A stretch of 7,235 bases of DNA, taken from NCBI GenBank assembly GCA_037138055.1, contig JBAXJB010000046.1:1-7235 (forward strand), written 5' to 3'. Under the pieces are notes generated by a model. It had not been told where the DNA came from and made no database searches. It worked only from the letters and a program-made list of their open reading frames with translations. Source of the DNA: CAITNM01 sp037138055 (GTDB lineage: Bacteria; Pseudomonadota; Alphaproteobacteria; Paracaedibacterales; CAITNM01). Positions within the stretch are counted from its first letter, which is position 1, and every line of letters starts with the position of its first letter. Shown piece after piece: positions 1 through 6,509 of the stretch. A program made the position numbers and the translations under genes.

Positions 1-238
1 GTCAATTGCTCTGTACGCGGCCAGTTTAACGGGTTTCGATCGCTGAAACAAGTTGTGCTGCAGTCGATCTGGCTTTTTCAGGAGTCCCCAATTAAAGTAT
101 GCGAATACTCACACAAGCTAGGATGAAGACTAACGGAAGAGTGGGGGGCATACTGCGATGGCCTTAATTGATGGATACAAAAGAGCAAGGAAAGGCTCGG
201 ATGATTTTAAAAGGGCATCAATAATCAAAGCCTAGATA
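1..238. other. Non-coding or unassigned left edge, downstream of the gene run
   Basis: No gene I can support lies here. Plus frame 1 is open from the edge to a TGA at about 121-123 (about 40 codons). One minus frame is open from about 116 to the edge. Either could be the end of a neighbouring gene or a remnant, but open frames of this length are common by chance. I see no good hairpin plus T-run terminator after the last methyltransferase. Confidence 0.4.
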
Positions 239-913
239 TTAAAGCACACAAACTGCTAGAAGATAGTTTGCTAGTCGATTAAAACCGGTATGGACAACTT
301 CGTCATTCATGCTGAAGCAGGTTACTGAACTAAAGTATGGATTAAGGGAGGATGCAAGATTCTCCTTTGTTTTACAGTTGACATGACCTGCTTTCGAACC
401 CTCTGATGCATAAGCTTGAGACTCGATGGATGGCATGCCAATAACAACTTTTGCACTAGGCTTTAGACACTTACAAAGATTACTGAGGAAAGCAGGCTCT
501 TTGTCGAGATCGATGTGCTCAAGCACATCAAGTAAATAAGCGCCGTCGAAGGTAGTATCGCTATTGAGAAGTGGATCAACGCAAAAATTGTGGCAGATTG
601 CTTCAACTGGAAAATCTTGTGATTGGATTTGCTGACTATATTGAATCATAAGTGGATCAGCATCTGTAAGTAACAAAGAGCCTACGTGTTGTCGAACGAT
701 TCGAGAAGCAAAACCATCACCGCAACCAACTTCGATGACTCTCGTGCTCCCTTCTAGGACGCGTGCTGTAAACTTGTATCTTGATAATACAAACAGCAAT
801 CGCTTAGGATCTGAGTTCCATGTGAAAGAAGCCATCGGGCCAAATTTAGCAAGGCCTTTTTCATCAAGCGATTCGTCAAGGATTTTGTACTGATGCTCGT
901 AGTACTGGGTCAT
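239..913 (-). CDS. Class I SAM-dependent methyltransferase
   Basis: This 224-residue protein is a small Rossmann-fold methyltransferase, most likely acting on a sugar hydroxyl or amine late in the pathway. Motif I is EVGCGDG at 61-67, Asp84 or Asp86 in LLTDADP is the likely ribose-binding acidic residue at the end of strand 2, and LDVLEHI at 128-134 is the post-motif typical of the Methyltransf_11/23 group. LKPSAKVVIGMPS at 150-162 is the following strand. No signal peptide or membrane segment is seen. The frame stays open upstream as far as a GTG at 967, but that would overlap the SDR gene by 50 bases. I chose ATG 913 because it begins 4 bases after the SDR stop and gives the MTQYYEHQY opening expected of the family. 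ATG 946 or 949 are possible; none has a Shine-Dalgarno. The acceptor is unknown. Confidence 0.85.
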   Translation of the reverse strand: MTQYYEHQYKILDESLDEKGLAKFGPMASFTWNSDPKRLLFVLSRYKFTARVLEGSTRVIEVGCGDGFASRIVRQHVGSLLLTDADPLMIQYSQQIQSQDFPVEAICHNFCVDPLLNSDTTFDGAYLLDVLEHIDLDKEPAFLSNLCKCLKPSAKVVIGMPSIESQAYASEGSKAGHVNCKTKENLASSLNPYFSSVTCFSMNDEVVHTGFNRLANYLLAVCVL

Positions 914-917
914 CTTG

Positions 918-1577
918 TCAGTGTTGAAGTAGAGAGTAGCCACCATCATAAGTGATGGTCTGCCCACGAGGAGGGATGTCTAGATCCAGAAGTAGCAAAA
1001 CAAATTTTGCCAAATCCACCAGGGAAGGCAGTCCATAGGGGCCTATATGTTGTTTAATTGACAACATATTCTTACGATATTCAGCGCTCCAGCAATCTTC
1101 AGGGTACTTTTCAAACCACCCAAGCTCCAGTACATTCATGGCTACATTAGTTAGCTTCAAGGATAGGCGTGCACAGGTTTTCTGAACATCCTTTGAAAGA
1201 TGATAGGCATCAGGAGTTTTCATGTCAACGAGCTTCCCCGCTACAGATCCTAGAACAACAACATTAATGAACTTAAATTTGCCGCTGAGCTTCCAGATAA
1301 AGTCTTTTGATATCTTTAACTCACAAACTACGGCATTTTTTGAATCTAAGTTCCGTATTCGGTGTGCTAATACAATTCCAATCTTCGCAGGATTAGCAGC
1401 GATCGTATTAATTTCAGAAATAATATCGGATACCCTTGAATCAAAGTCACATGAATCAAGCCTAGCAAGCTCTGCCGCTGACACAGCAATTATAGGTTTG
1501 CTATTCTTCAATAATTGATCATGTAGCTGACGACCAACAATACCAGTAGCACCTAGAACCAGGATTACGTCAACCAT
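918..1577 (-). CDS. Short-chain dehydrogenase/reductase (SDR) family oxidoreductase
   Basis: This 219-residue Rossmann-fold protein probably reduces a keto sugar (or oxidises a hydroxyl) with NAD(P)H. The nucleotide-binding loop GATGIVG is at 9-15, the catalytic serine is Ser111 in VVVLGSVAG, and Tyr125-x3-Lys129 (YHLSK) is the active-site pair. ITYDGGYSLL near the C-terminus matches the DGG turn typical of classical SDRs, so the protein is complete though short (the family is usually about 250). The usual NNAG stretch is replaced by VLAH at 69-72, so it is a divergent member. The start is ATG at 1577, 8 bases inside the C-methyltransferase gene, with no Shine-Dalgarno, so translation probably depends on coupling. 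A reductase directly after a C-methyltransferase fits the known TDP-sugar order, in which the 4-keto group is reduced after methylation. Substrate and cofactor are unproven. Confidence 0.82.
   Translation of the reverse strand: MVDVILVLGATGIVGRQLHDQLLKNSKPIIAVSAAELARLDSCDFDSRVSDIISEINTIAANPAKIGIVLAHRIRNLDSKNAVVCELKISKDFIWKLSGKFKFINVVVLGSVAGKLVDMKTPDAYHLSKDVQKTCARLSLKLTNVAMNVLELGWFEKYPEDCWSAEYRKNMLSIKQHIGPYGLPSLVDLAKFVLLLLDLDIPPRGQTITYDGGYSLLQH
1045..1069. repeat. Perfect 9-bp inverted repeat inside the SDR gene
   Basis: ATATGTTGT (1045-1053) and ACAACATAT (1061-1069) are exact complements around a 7-base loop. The site falls in the codons for MLSIKQHI of the SDR. No T-run follows. About one such hairpin in several windows of this size is expected by chance. 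Confidence 0.5.
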
Positions 1578-2760
1578 GTGTTACCATGTAAGGTAGTGGG
1601 ACTAAATAAGGTATACCAGCTAATTTTAATTTAGGAATAATTAGACTGGCATGGCGCCAAGCAAGGATAATAGCCTGCTGAGAAGAAGGTATGGATGAAA
1701 GAGAAACTACAGGCAATCCCGAACCCGGAGCAAAGGTATTCTGACGCTTAGTATTATCATCAACTATAGAGTGAATAGAATCCTCAATACCCATATATCT
1801 TAGAAAGACAGTTCCAGTCGCAGAGGCACCGTAACCAAAAAGAGGTAGTTTAGATTCGATGATAAACTTCTGAAGACGTTGTTTGGTGGATGCAAGATAA
1901 TCTTGCATTTCTTTCCATGGAGCAATCGTGTTCACAGATGAAATTTTTTCCCTATACTTCCAATATGAGACAGAACCATCAATAGGATGAAAACCTGGAC
2001 GTCCGAGCAAAAGCCTATACGATCCACCTTTAGTGGGCACGTGTTGCACTGAAAAAATCTCAAGACCACTTACGCTTGCAAGCAGGTCAAAAGAAATTAT
2101 AGTGTGATAAAAATAGTGCTCATGATATATATAGTCAAATACAACTCCTTCGATCAGATCAAGGGTTGACTGAACCTCTACAATCAAAACTCCATTGTGT
2201 GTAAGCAGGTTTTTGCACAAGGAGAGAATGGATGAAAGGTTAGGGATGTGTGAAAAGCAGTTATTAGCAATAATAACAGAAAAACTATTATTTTCTAAGT
2301 TATCAACCACTTCAGGTGAAAAGAAATTATTAATAACAGTAACACCAGGAAAGCTTATTAAAGCTGTTTGCGGGGAGGGATCTACAGCATATACGTTTTT
2401 AAAGCCAACTTTCAAAAGCTGTGAAATCAATAAACCATCATTAGCTCCAATCTCAAGAATCGGCTTATCAAGAGAAGAGGCAATCGAACTAACAAATTGT
2501 GCATATGAGCTAAAGTGGTTAAGGAGATCTGGCGATGAACTTGATTCATAAATATAGTTCTGGTAAATGGCGCTTGTATCAGGGGGTGATGCTACTTGAA
2601 TAGTTTTACAGGTGACACACTGACATAGATCTATCGTATAAGTAGGAACGCTGAGGGCTTGGACTTTAGTGAAACTAAATGAATCGACTAAGGGCAGGTC
2701 AGGAATAGAAAAAAAAGGCTCTCCTAATATACCCCCACAGGCCAGGCAATTATGAATCAT
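1570..2760 (-). CDS. Sugar C-methyltransferase (TcaB9/NovU/TylC3-like, three domains)
   Basis: This 396-residue protein has the full architecture of sugar C-methyltransferases, which add a methyl group from SAM to a carbon beside the keto group of an NDP-4-keto sugar. The N-terminal zinc-binding domain has Cys5-x2-Cys8 and Cys48-x2-Cys51. The central SAM-binding domain has EIGANDG at 103-109, a conserved His171 in CFSHIPNL, and the catalytic stretch DYIYHEHY (209-216) whose Tyr212/Glu214/His215 match the catalytic set described for TcaB9. The C-terminal domain begins with GYGASATG at 309-316, a Rossmann-like loop. Length is normal. The ATG at 2760 overlaps the cupin stop as ATGA and has AGAGG 8 bases upstream. 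The gene is very AT-rich (about 23% GC by hand count at 2281-2340). It predicts a branched, C-methylated sugar in the product. Position of methylation (C3 or C5) is not visible. Confidence 0.9.
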   Translation of the reverse strand: MIHNCLACGGILGEPFFSIPDLPLVDSFSFTKVQALSVPTYTIDLCQCVTCKTIQVASPPDTSAIYQNYIYESSSSPDLLNHFSSYAQFVSSIASSLDKPILEIGANDGLLISQLLKVGFKNVYAVDPSPQTALISFPGVTVINNFFSPEVVDNLENNSFSVIIANNCFSHIPNLSSILSLCKNLLTHNGVLIVEVQSTLDLIEGVVFDYIYHEHYFYHTIISFDLLASVSGLEIFSVQHVPTKGGSYRLLLGRPGFHPIDGSVSYWKYREKISSVNTIAPWKEMQDYLASTKQRLQKFIIESKLPLFGYGASATGTVFLRYMGIEDSIHSIVDDNTKRQNTFAPGSGLPVVSLSSIPSSQQAIILAWRHASLIIPKLKLAGIPYLVPLPYMVTHG

Positions 2761-3785
2761 TGATCGAACCTCTTGATTCGGAAGTCTGTATCTGATCGGC
2801 TAAATGGACCAGTAGTCGCTTCGTGAATAATCATTACTTCGCTATCAACAATAATTTTATGAGGAACATATCTGTTGATACGAGCATAAAAATGAGAAGT
2901 ATCATTATCATTGTCATTGTCAGCAAGCGATGTCAGGCTAACTGTCTCCCGAACAGAGCCATCCTCATTCGGGAAGACATACCTGCCTGAACCGCTAATG
3001 ACTGTAAGGCTTTCATCCTTTCTTAAGTGCATGCTTTCCTCAATATTTACATCTTTAAATAGAGCTATAAACATTTCTTGGAGCTTCTCTTCGGAGCCAC
3101 CGTGGCAACATACCCGCGCTCGTTTGAGTGAGGACTTGGAAGCAGCTTCTAAAATCGGTTTCAACTGAGAGAGAGAGACAGTTACCAATTGACGCGATGA
3201 CCTAAATACTAATTCAGTTACTTTTTCAAAGACCTCATCAGATGGGGCGGAGATGTGCCTTGTCTCACATTCTCGATAGACAGAATCATACCACTCAAAA
3301 CCGACACGGTGACCATCTGCCTCGGATGGTGCAAATGCTGCCCAATGCAGGGTAGACTTATCATAAGGGCCGGAAATAGTTTCTTTAATCATGCAGGGAT
3401 CAGGTCCCACTGCCCTCAAACCATGCCAAGTATTAGGTGGCACTCGAATGTAAAATGGATATTCAGAATCGCAGGTGGACAATCTTCTATAGTCGTAAAC
3501 CAATCCTGAGTCATTAAACAGGAAAAAATCTAATGTGCCGCTGATTACTAGCAAAGATTCGGCTTTGCCAATATGTTTATTTGGCGGAATGTAGGTTTTG
3601 TGATCATAACATATAATAATATCATGCAAGTCAACATTTGGGCCCTGGTGGAAACAAAAACGATGCCTATTGCGAGGTGATTGCTTGTACTTTTGGAGGA
3701 GAAGGGATAAGTCTCGCTTGGATGCTGCAGGAGATACTTTATCTTTGATGTATGAAGTCTCTGAATTAATTTCATGTATACTCAT
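2757..3785 (-). CDS. Tandem WbuC-type double-cupin protein
   Basis: This 342-residue protein contains two successive cupin domains of the kind seen in WbuC, a small metal-binding cupin coded in many O-antigen clusters and whose reaction is not settled. Domain 1 (about 38-152) has candidate metal ligands His71, Glu76 and His121, with Glu135 before GPY. Domain 2 (about 221-335) repeats the layout with His253, Glu258 and His309, with Glu322 before GPF. The spacing H-x4-E is kept in both, followed by an ISG turn (81-83 and 263-265). WbuC itself is usually about half this length, so this looks like an internal duplication or fusion. The start is ATG at 3785, with an in-frame TGA one codon away from it (CCC between), so no longer form is possible; there is no Shine-Dalgarno. 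It overlaps the next gene by 4 bases (ATGA). It is probably cytoplasmic, acting on a sugar intermediate. Confidence 0.8.
   Translation of the reverse strand: MSIHEINSETSYIKDKVSPAASKRDLSLLLQKYKQSPRNRHRFCFHQGPNVDLHDIIICYDHKTYIPPNKHIGKAESLLVISGTLDFFLFNDSGLVYDYRRLSTCDSEYPFYIRVPPNTWHGLRAVGPDPCMIKETISGPYDKSTLHWAAFAPSEADGHRVGFEWYDSVYRECETRHISAPSDEVFEKVTELVFRSSRQLVTVSLSQLKPILEAASKSSLKRARVCCHGGSEEKLQEMFIALFKDVNIEESMHLRKDESLTVISGSGRYVFPNEDGSVRETVSLTSLADNDNDNDTSHFYARINRYVPHKIIVDSEVMIIHEATTGPFSRSDTDFRIKRFDQ
2769..2773 (-). promoter_or_regulatory. Ribosome binding site of C-methyltransferase
   Basis: AGAGG on the minus strand, 8 bases before the ATG at 2760, lies inside the 3' end of the cupin gene. It is the only Shine-Dalgarno-like site I find in the AT-rich half. 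Confidence 0.55.
2901..2924. repeat. Short hexamer tandem repeat inside the cupin gene
   Basis: Four successive 6-base units (ATCATT, ATCATT, GTCATT, GTCAGC on the plus strand) encode the run ADNDNDND at about residues 289-296, in the loop before the last strand of cupin domain 2. Unit length is a multiple of three, so copy changes would keep the frame. Confidence 0.65.
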
Positions 3786-3892
3786 GGGTCAATAGATTAG
3801 AGAATGGCGAGTGACAAACTGATGAGGCCAAAGAATCAACCCCAACAAGCTTAGCATGCAAGCTTGGCGCTACGTTGGGAGATGATGACACA
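3786..3892. other. Intergenic gap between kinase and double-cupin genes
   Basis: This 107-base stretch is the only sizeable gap inside the gene run. It contains the nested inverted repeat at 3841-3879. I see no convincing promoter: TTGTCA and TATTGA 17 bases apart on the minus strand would place transcription start inside the next gene. No Shine-Dalgarno precedes the cupin ATG. The gap could split the run into two transcripts, but nothing in it proves this. Confidence 0.5.
3841..3879. repeat. Nested inverted repeat in the intergenic gap
   Basis: The outer arms CCCAAC (3841-3846) and GTTGGG (3874-3879) are perfect complements. The inner arms AAGCTT (3847-3852) and AAGCTT (3860-3865) are complements too, around the loop AGCATGC, which contains the palindrome GCATGC. 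Eight unpaired bases on one side (3866-3873) separate the inner and outer stems. There is no U-run on either strand right after it, so it is not a classical intrinsic terminator. It could be an RNA hairpin that affects message stability, or chance. Confidence 0.45.
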
Positions 3893-4927
3893 TCAGAGAT
3901 TTTTTACCGGATCTGAAAAATCAGAGAAAACTTTCATAGCAACTTGAGCTGAAATAATTCGATCGCATGTTAACTTTTGAGGATCTAGGGTGGGAGTTGC
4001 TAGAAGGATAGCATCCAAACGGCAGGGGTTAAAAATAGAAACGATGATCGCAATCCACTTCAGTCGTAGAATTGGCTCCAGAAATTTGCATCTTCTTTCA
4101 GTATGCGAGTGCCTGTCTATGGGTAAAACCGATAAAAGGTATGTTGATTCACGGCATAACGGAACACGTGGCTGTAGGATGAAATCTATTGATGTCTTAC
4201 AAGGATCATCCCAGCCTGAGAACTCAAAGTCCAGAAAGACAGAACCTTGTGGTGTACGAACAGCGTTATGGAATCCGAAATCGCTGGGGGAGACGCAGCG
4301 AGCCTCAGGAGCGATCGCATCCGCCACCAAACCTTGATCGATCAGGCTGGTTGTGCGCTCTTCTGTGTGGGCCAGCTCGGTATGAAGCTGCTGCAACAGC
4401 GTTTCGGCCTGGGGCCGGAGCGCTGCTTCGAGGTGGGCGCAGCCCATGCCCTCCAGCCGCTGACGTACGTTCCCGAGGTGCTCACGCAGGCTGAGGAAGC
4501 CTTCGGCGGCGTCCAGCTGGATGGATTCCCGAGCGAGCCGGGGCTCTGCGTTCAGTTGGCGGAAGAACTCCACCGCTTCGCCCACCTCCCCCTCGGAGGG
4601 GGGTAGCCCCTCAGGGAAGGCCTCCCCCTCCAGGTGTTCGAGCACCACGCAGCGCCGTTCGGGGTCGACCTGAAGGAGCGCTGGCGTGAAGCCCGGTGCC
4701 GCCTGGGCCGCAAACCGCAGAAAGTCGACTTCGGCTTGCATGCGGTCGCGCTGGCCGGGCTTGGCCGGCGCGTAGCCCTTGATCACCCAGTGATGTTTGC
4801 CGTCGCTGCAGCGGAACACCTGGTTGTTGATGCCGCCCCGCAGGCGGTCCAGGCTGCGGACGCGGGCCCCTAGCTGGCCCGCCCAATGCACGGCAAAGCC
4901 TGGAGCGTCTTCCATTCCCTCAATCAC
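3893..4927 (-). CDS. Aminoglycoside-phosphotransferase-fold (APH-like) small-molecule kinase, compositionally chimeric gene
   Basis: This 344-residue protein has the APH/choline-kinase fold and probably phosphorylates a sugar or sugar derivative using ATP. GGINNQVFRC at 31-40 is the nucleotide loop and VIKGY at 48-52 gives the ATP-binding Lys50. Glu66 is the probable helix-C partner, and VLEHLEG at 95-101 is the hinge. The catalytic loop is SPSDFGFHN (213-221, Asp216 and Asn221), where the usual His of HxD is Ser. The metal-binding Asp233 follows in LDFEFSGWDDP. The start is GTG at 4927, 2 bases after the HAD stop, supported by GGAG 8 bases upstream; the ATG at 4915 has its GAGG only about 2 bases away. 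Hand counts give about 63% GC for 4261-4440 but about 42% for 3901-4260, so the part after the catalytic loop looks acquired. The frame is intact and all core residues are present. Drug resistance is unlikely from context. Confidence 0.85.
   Translation of the reverse strand: MIEGMEDAPGFAVHWAGQLGARVRSLDRLRGGINNQVFRCSDGKHHWVIKGYAPAKPGQRDRMQAEVDFLRFAAQAAPGFTPALLQVDPERRCVVLEHLEGEAFPEGLPPSEGEVGEAVEFFRQLNAEPRLARESIQLDAAEGFLSLREHLGNVRQRLEGMGCAHLEAALRPQAETLLQQLHTELAHTEERTTSLIDQGLVADAIAPEARCVSPSDFGFHNAVRTPQGSVFLDFEFSGWDDPCKTSIDFILQPRVPLCRESTYLLSVLPIDRHSHTERRCKFLEPILRLKWIAIIVSIFNPCRLDAILLATPTLDPQKLTCDRIISAQVAMKVFSDFSDPVKNL
4311..4318. repeat. HIP1 octameric palindrome GCGATCGC
   Basis: GCGATCGC is the highly iterated palindrome common in many cyanobacterial genomes. 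I found only this exact copy in the window. It lies in the kinase gene, on the GC-rich side, about 50 bases from where composition drops. One copy is weak evidence for a cyanobacterial source. Confidence 0.6.
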
Positions 4928-4929
4928 GG

Positions 4930-5580
4930 CTACGACTCCAAGAGCTCGCTCAGGTCCGCCCAGGCTGAGATGCGGCGGTGTCCGTCGAGCGTGACGCTGC
5001 CACCGGACGGATCGAACAAAATCCCCTCCGCGCTGGCTGGGAACCCTGGGTCTGCGAGCACCTCCGGCAGGTCGTCAAGAAAAGCCTGGCAGCCCAGCTC
5101 GGCGATGCGGGCCACCTTCTCCTGGCGTGTTTCGAGGAAATTCACACTACAACTATCTGCGGAAAACAGCCCGGTGCTCTGCAGCCGTTCGGCCACCCAG
5201 CCCCGCGCCGCGGCGTGCAGATCATGGGGCTCGCCCGCATAGGGCCGGCGGCTGCGGTGGCTCACGATCACCAGCTCGTGGCCGGCAGCCACCAGCTGCA
5301 GCATCGTTTCAATCGCCCCCTCGAAGGGCTGGGCATGGCGCATGCCTGGGCCGTACAGCTCTCCTTGAAAGGCGGTCCATTCCGGTTCGCGGCCGGCGCC
5401 GCGCAGGTGGTCACGCAGGCCGAGCTTGGTGCGGGGCACCTCGGGCGGCAGGTCGAACAACTCCTCGGCCAACAGCGCGATGGCGGCGTCGTAGCAGACG
5501 ATGGTGTTGTCGAAGTCGAGCCCTAGCTTGATCGGGCCCGATGGCGTGATTGCGGGCGCCGTCAATGGGAGCAGCGTCAT
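4930..5580 (-). CDS. HAD-superfamily hydrolase (phosphatase-like)
   Basis: This 216-residue protein has the haloacid dehalogenase fold signatures. Motif I is LDFDNTIVCYD at 21-31, with nucleophile Asp22, general acid/base Asp24 and Thr26. Motif II is Ser107 in VIVSHRS, the motif III lysine is probably Lys155 and the motif IV acidic pair is Asp169-Asp170 in AFLDDLPEVL. All residues for Mg-dependent phosphoryl transfer through an aspartyl-phosphate are present, so it is probably active. The likely role is removal of a phosphate from a sugar or sugar-acid intermediate, or a related phosphoryl step; the substrate cannot be told from sequence. Start: ATG at 5580 overlaps the previous stop as ATGA and has GAGGAG 8 bases upstream. 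The roughly 18 residues before motif I are longer than usual and rich in Pro/Thr/Ala, with no clear signal peptide. The gene ends in TAG two bases before the kinase start. Confidence 0.88.
   Translation of the reverse strand: MTLLPLTAPAITPSGPIKLGLDFDNTIVCYDAAIALLAEELFDLPPEVPRTKLGLRDHLRGAGREPEWTAFQGELYGPGMRHAQPFEGAIETMLQLVAAGHELVIVSHRSRRPYAGEPHDLHAAARGWVAERLQSTGLFSADSCSVNFLETRQEKVARIAELGCQAFLDDLPEVLADPGFPASAEGILFDPSGGSVTLDGHRRISAWADLSELLES
4936..4939 (-). promoter_or_regulatory. Ribosome binding site deciding the GTG start of the kinase
   Basis: GGAG on the minus strand lies 8 bases before the GTG at 4927, the same spacing as in the two genes upstream. It favours GTG 4927 over the in-frame ATG at 4915. 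Confidence 0.55.
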
Positions 5581-6509
5581 TGCGGGCGCTCCTCGATGGC
5601 GAGGCGCATCGTCTGGGCCAGGCCGCCGGCATCGAGCCCCAGCTGGCGGCGGGTGTAGGCCTGGTTGCCCAGCTCATGCAAGAAGGCATCGGGCACGCCC
5701 AGCCGCTTGAGGCGGATGGGTGAACCATCCCGTTCTGCCAGCCATTCGAGCAGGGCACTGCCCAGACCGCCGGTGATGCCGTGCTCCTCCAGGCTCAGCC
5801 AGTGGGGGAAGCGCTCCGCCATCGCGGCCAAAAAGGGCCCATCCAGCGGCTTGACGCCACCAAGGCTGGCCACCGCCACGTAGATGCCGGTGGGGGCGAG
5901 GGCTTCAGCGGCCTGGAGGGCTTCGCCGAGGATTGGCCCCACCCCCACCACCAGCAGATCGCTGCCATCGCGCAGCAGGTTGGCCTTGCCGATGCCAAGT
6001 CGTGCTCCTTCGCCGTGCAGGGCTGGCTCCCCCTTCTTGCCGATGCGCATGTAAGTGGGATGGGGGGCATCGAGGGCTTCGCGCAGCTGGGCCACCAGTT
6101 CGGCGCTGTCGGCGGGGGCCACCACGTTGAGGCCCGGCAGGGTGCGCAGGATCGCCATGTCCTCCAGCGAATGGTGGGTGGGGCCGAGTTCGGAGTAGGA
6201 CAGCCCGGAACCGGTGCCTACGATCACTACCGGCGCCTGGTGATAGGCCACCCCCACGCGAATCTGCTCCAGGCAGCGGGTGGTGGTGAAGGGGGTGATC
6301 GTGTAGATGACGGGCCGCAGACCGCTGAGGGCCATCCCGGCGGCGAGGCTCATCATGTTGGCCTCGGCGATGCCGCAATTCAAGAAACGCTCTGGCGCCA
6401 CCTCTTTGAACCGATCGAACATGCGGTTGCCAATGTCGCCGGAGAGCAGCGTCACATCAAGGCGCTGGGCCGCCAGGGCGGTCATTTCGCGGGCAAAGGA
6501 ATCACGCAT
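5577..6509 (-). CDS. Transketolase-like protein, C-terminal subunit
   Basis: This 310-residue protein carries the pyrimidine-binding and C-terminal domains of transketolase and completes the enzyme started by the gene before it. GDIGNRMFDRF is at 24-34; NCGIAEAN at 44-51 holds Glu49, the conserved Glu that activates the aminopyrimidine ring of thiamine diphosphate. GPTHHSLEDMAI at 109-120 carries the conserved active-site His. The C-terminal domain (about 180-310) includes the SLEEHGITGGLGSALLEWL-type stretch typical of the family. Length is normal for this stand-alone half. ATG at 6509 is supported by GGAG 8 bases upstream and by the one-base overlap with the previous stop. The stop overlaps the next gene's start by 4 bases (ATGA). 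The protein resembles DXS/transketolase C-halves generally; the cluster context argues for a dedicated sugar-modifying pair. Substrate is unknown. Confidence 0.93.
   Translation of the reverse strand: MRDSFAREMTALAAQRLDVTLLSGDIGNRMFDRFKEVAPERFLNCGIAEANMMSLAAGMALSGLRPVIYTITPFTTTRCLEQIRVGVAYHQAPVVIVGTGSGLSYSELGPTHHSLEDMAILRTLPGLNVVAPADSAELVAQLREALDAPHPTYMRIGKKGEPALHGEGARLGIGKANLLRDGSDLLVVGVGPILGEALQAAEALAPTGIYVAVASLGGVKPLDGPFLAAMAERFPHWLSLEEHGITGGLGSALLEWLAERDGSPIRLKRLGVPDAFLHELGNQAYTRRQLGLDAGGLAQTMRLAIEERPQ
5589..5594 (-). promoter_or_regulatory. Ribosome binding site of HAD gene
   Basis: GAGGAG on the minus strand, 8 bases before the ATG at 5580, is the best Shine-Dalgarno match in the window. 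It fixes the start of the HAD protein within the end of the transketolase C-subunit gene. Confidence 0.7.

Noticed and set aside
195..238. Intrinsic terminator after the last methyltransferase
   Set aside because: Only 3-4 base pair stems can be drawn around the TTTTAAAA stretch, and no stable hairpin is followed by a T-run.
1045..1069. Operator or regulatory hairpin at the 9-bp inverted repeat
   Set aside because: It lies in the middle of the SDR coding region, has no neighbouring promoter, and a hairpin of this size is not rare by chance in AT-rich DNA.
2195..2551. Plus-strand 118-codon open frame opposite the C-methyltransferase
   Set aside because: It has no recognisable domain and lies wholly within a well-supported gene on the other strand.
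3786..3810. Minus-strand TTGTCA and TATTGA separated by 17 bases, as a promoter for the cupin gene
   Set aside because: The -10 match is poor and lies 3-8 bases from the ATG, so transcription would begin inside the coding region.
3893..4927. Aminoglycoside antibiotic resistance gene
   Set aside because: The fold matches the APH superfamily but the gene sits between sugar-pathway genes, and the catalytic loop differs from that of resistance enzymes.
4978..5526. Long plus-strand open frame opposite the HAD gene (182 codons), and a similar 262-codon one at 5781-6569 opposite the transketolase C-subunit
   Set aside because: These are mirror frames of GC-rich genes on the minus strand, where stops are rare; the minus-strand products have clear motifs and the plus-strand ones do not.
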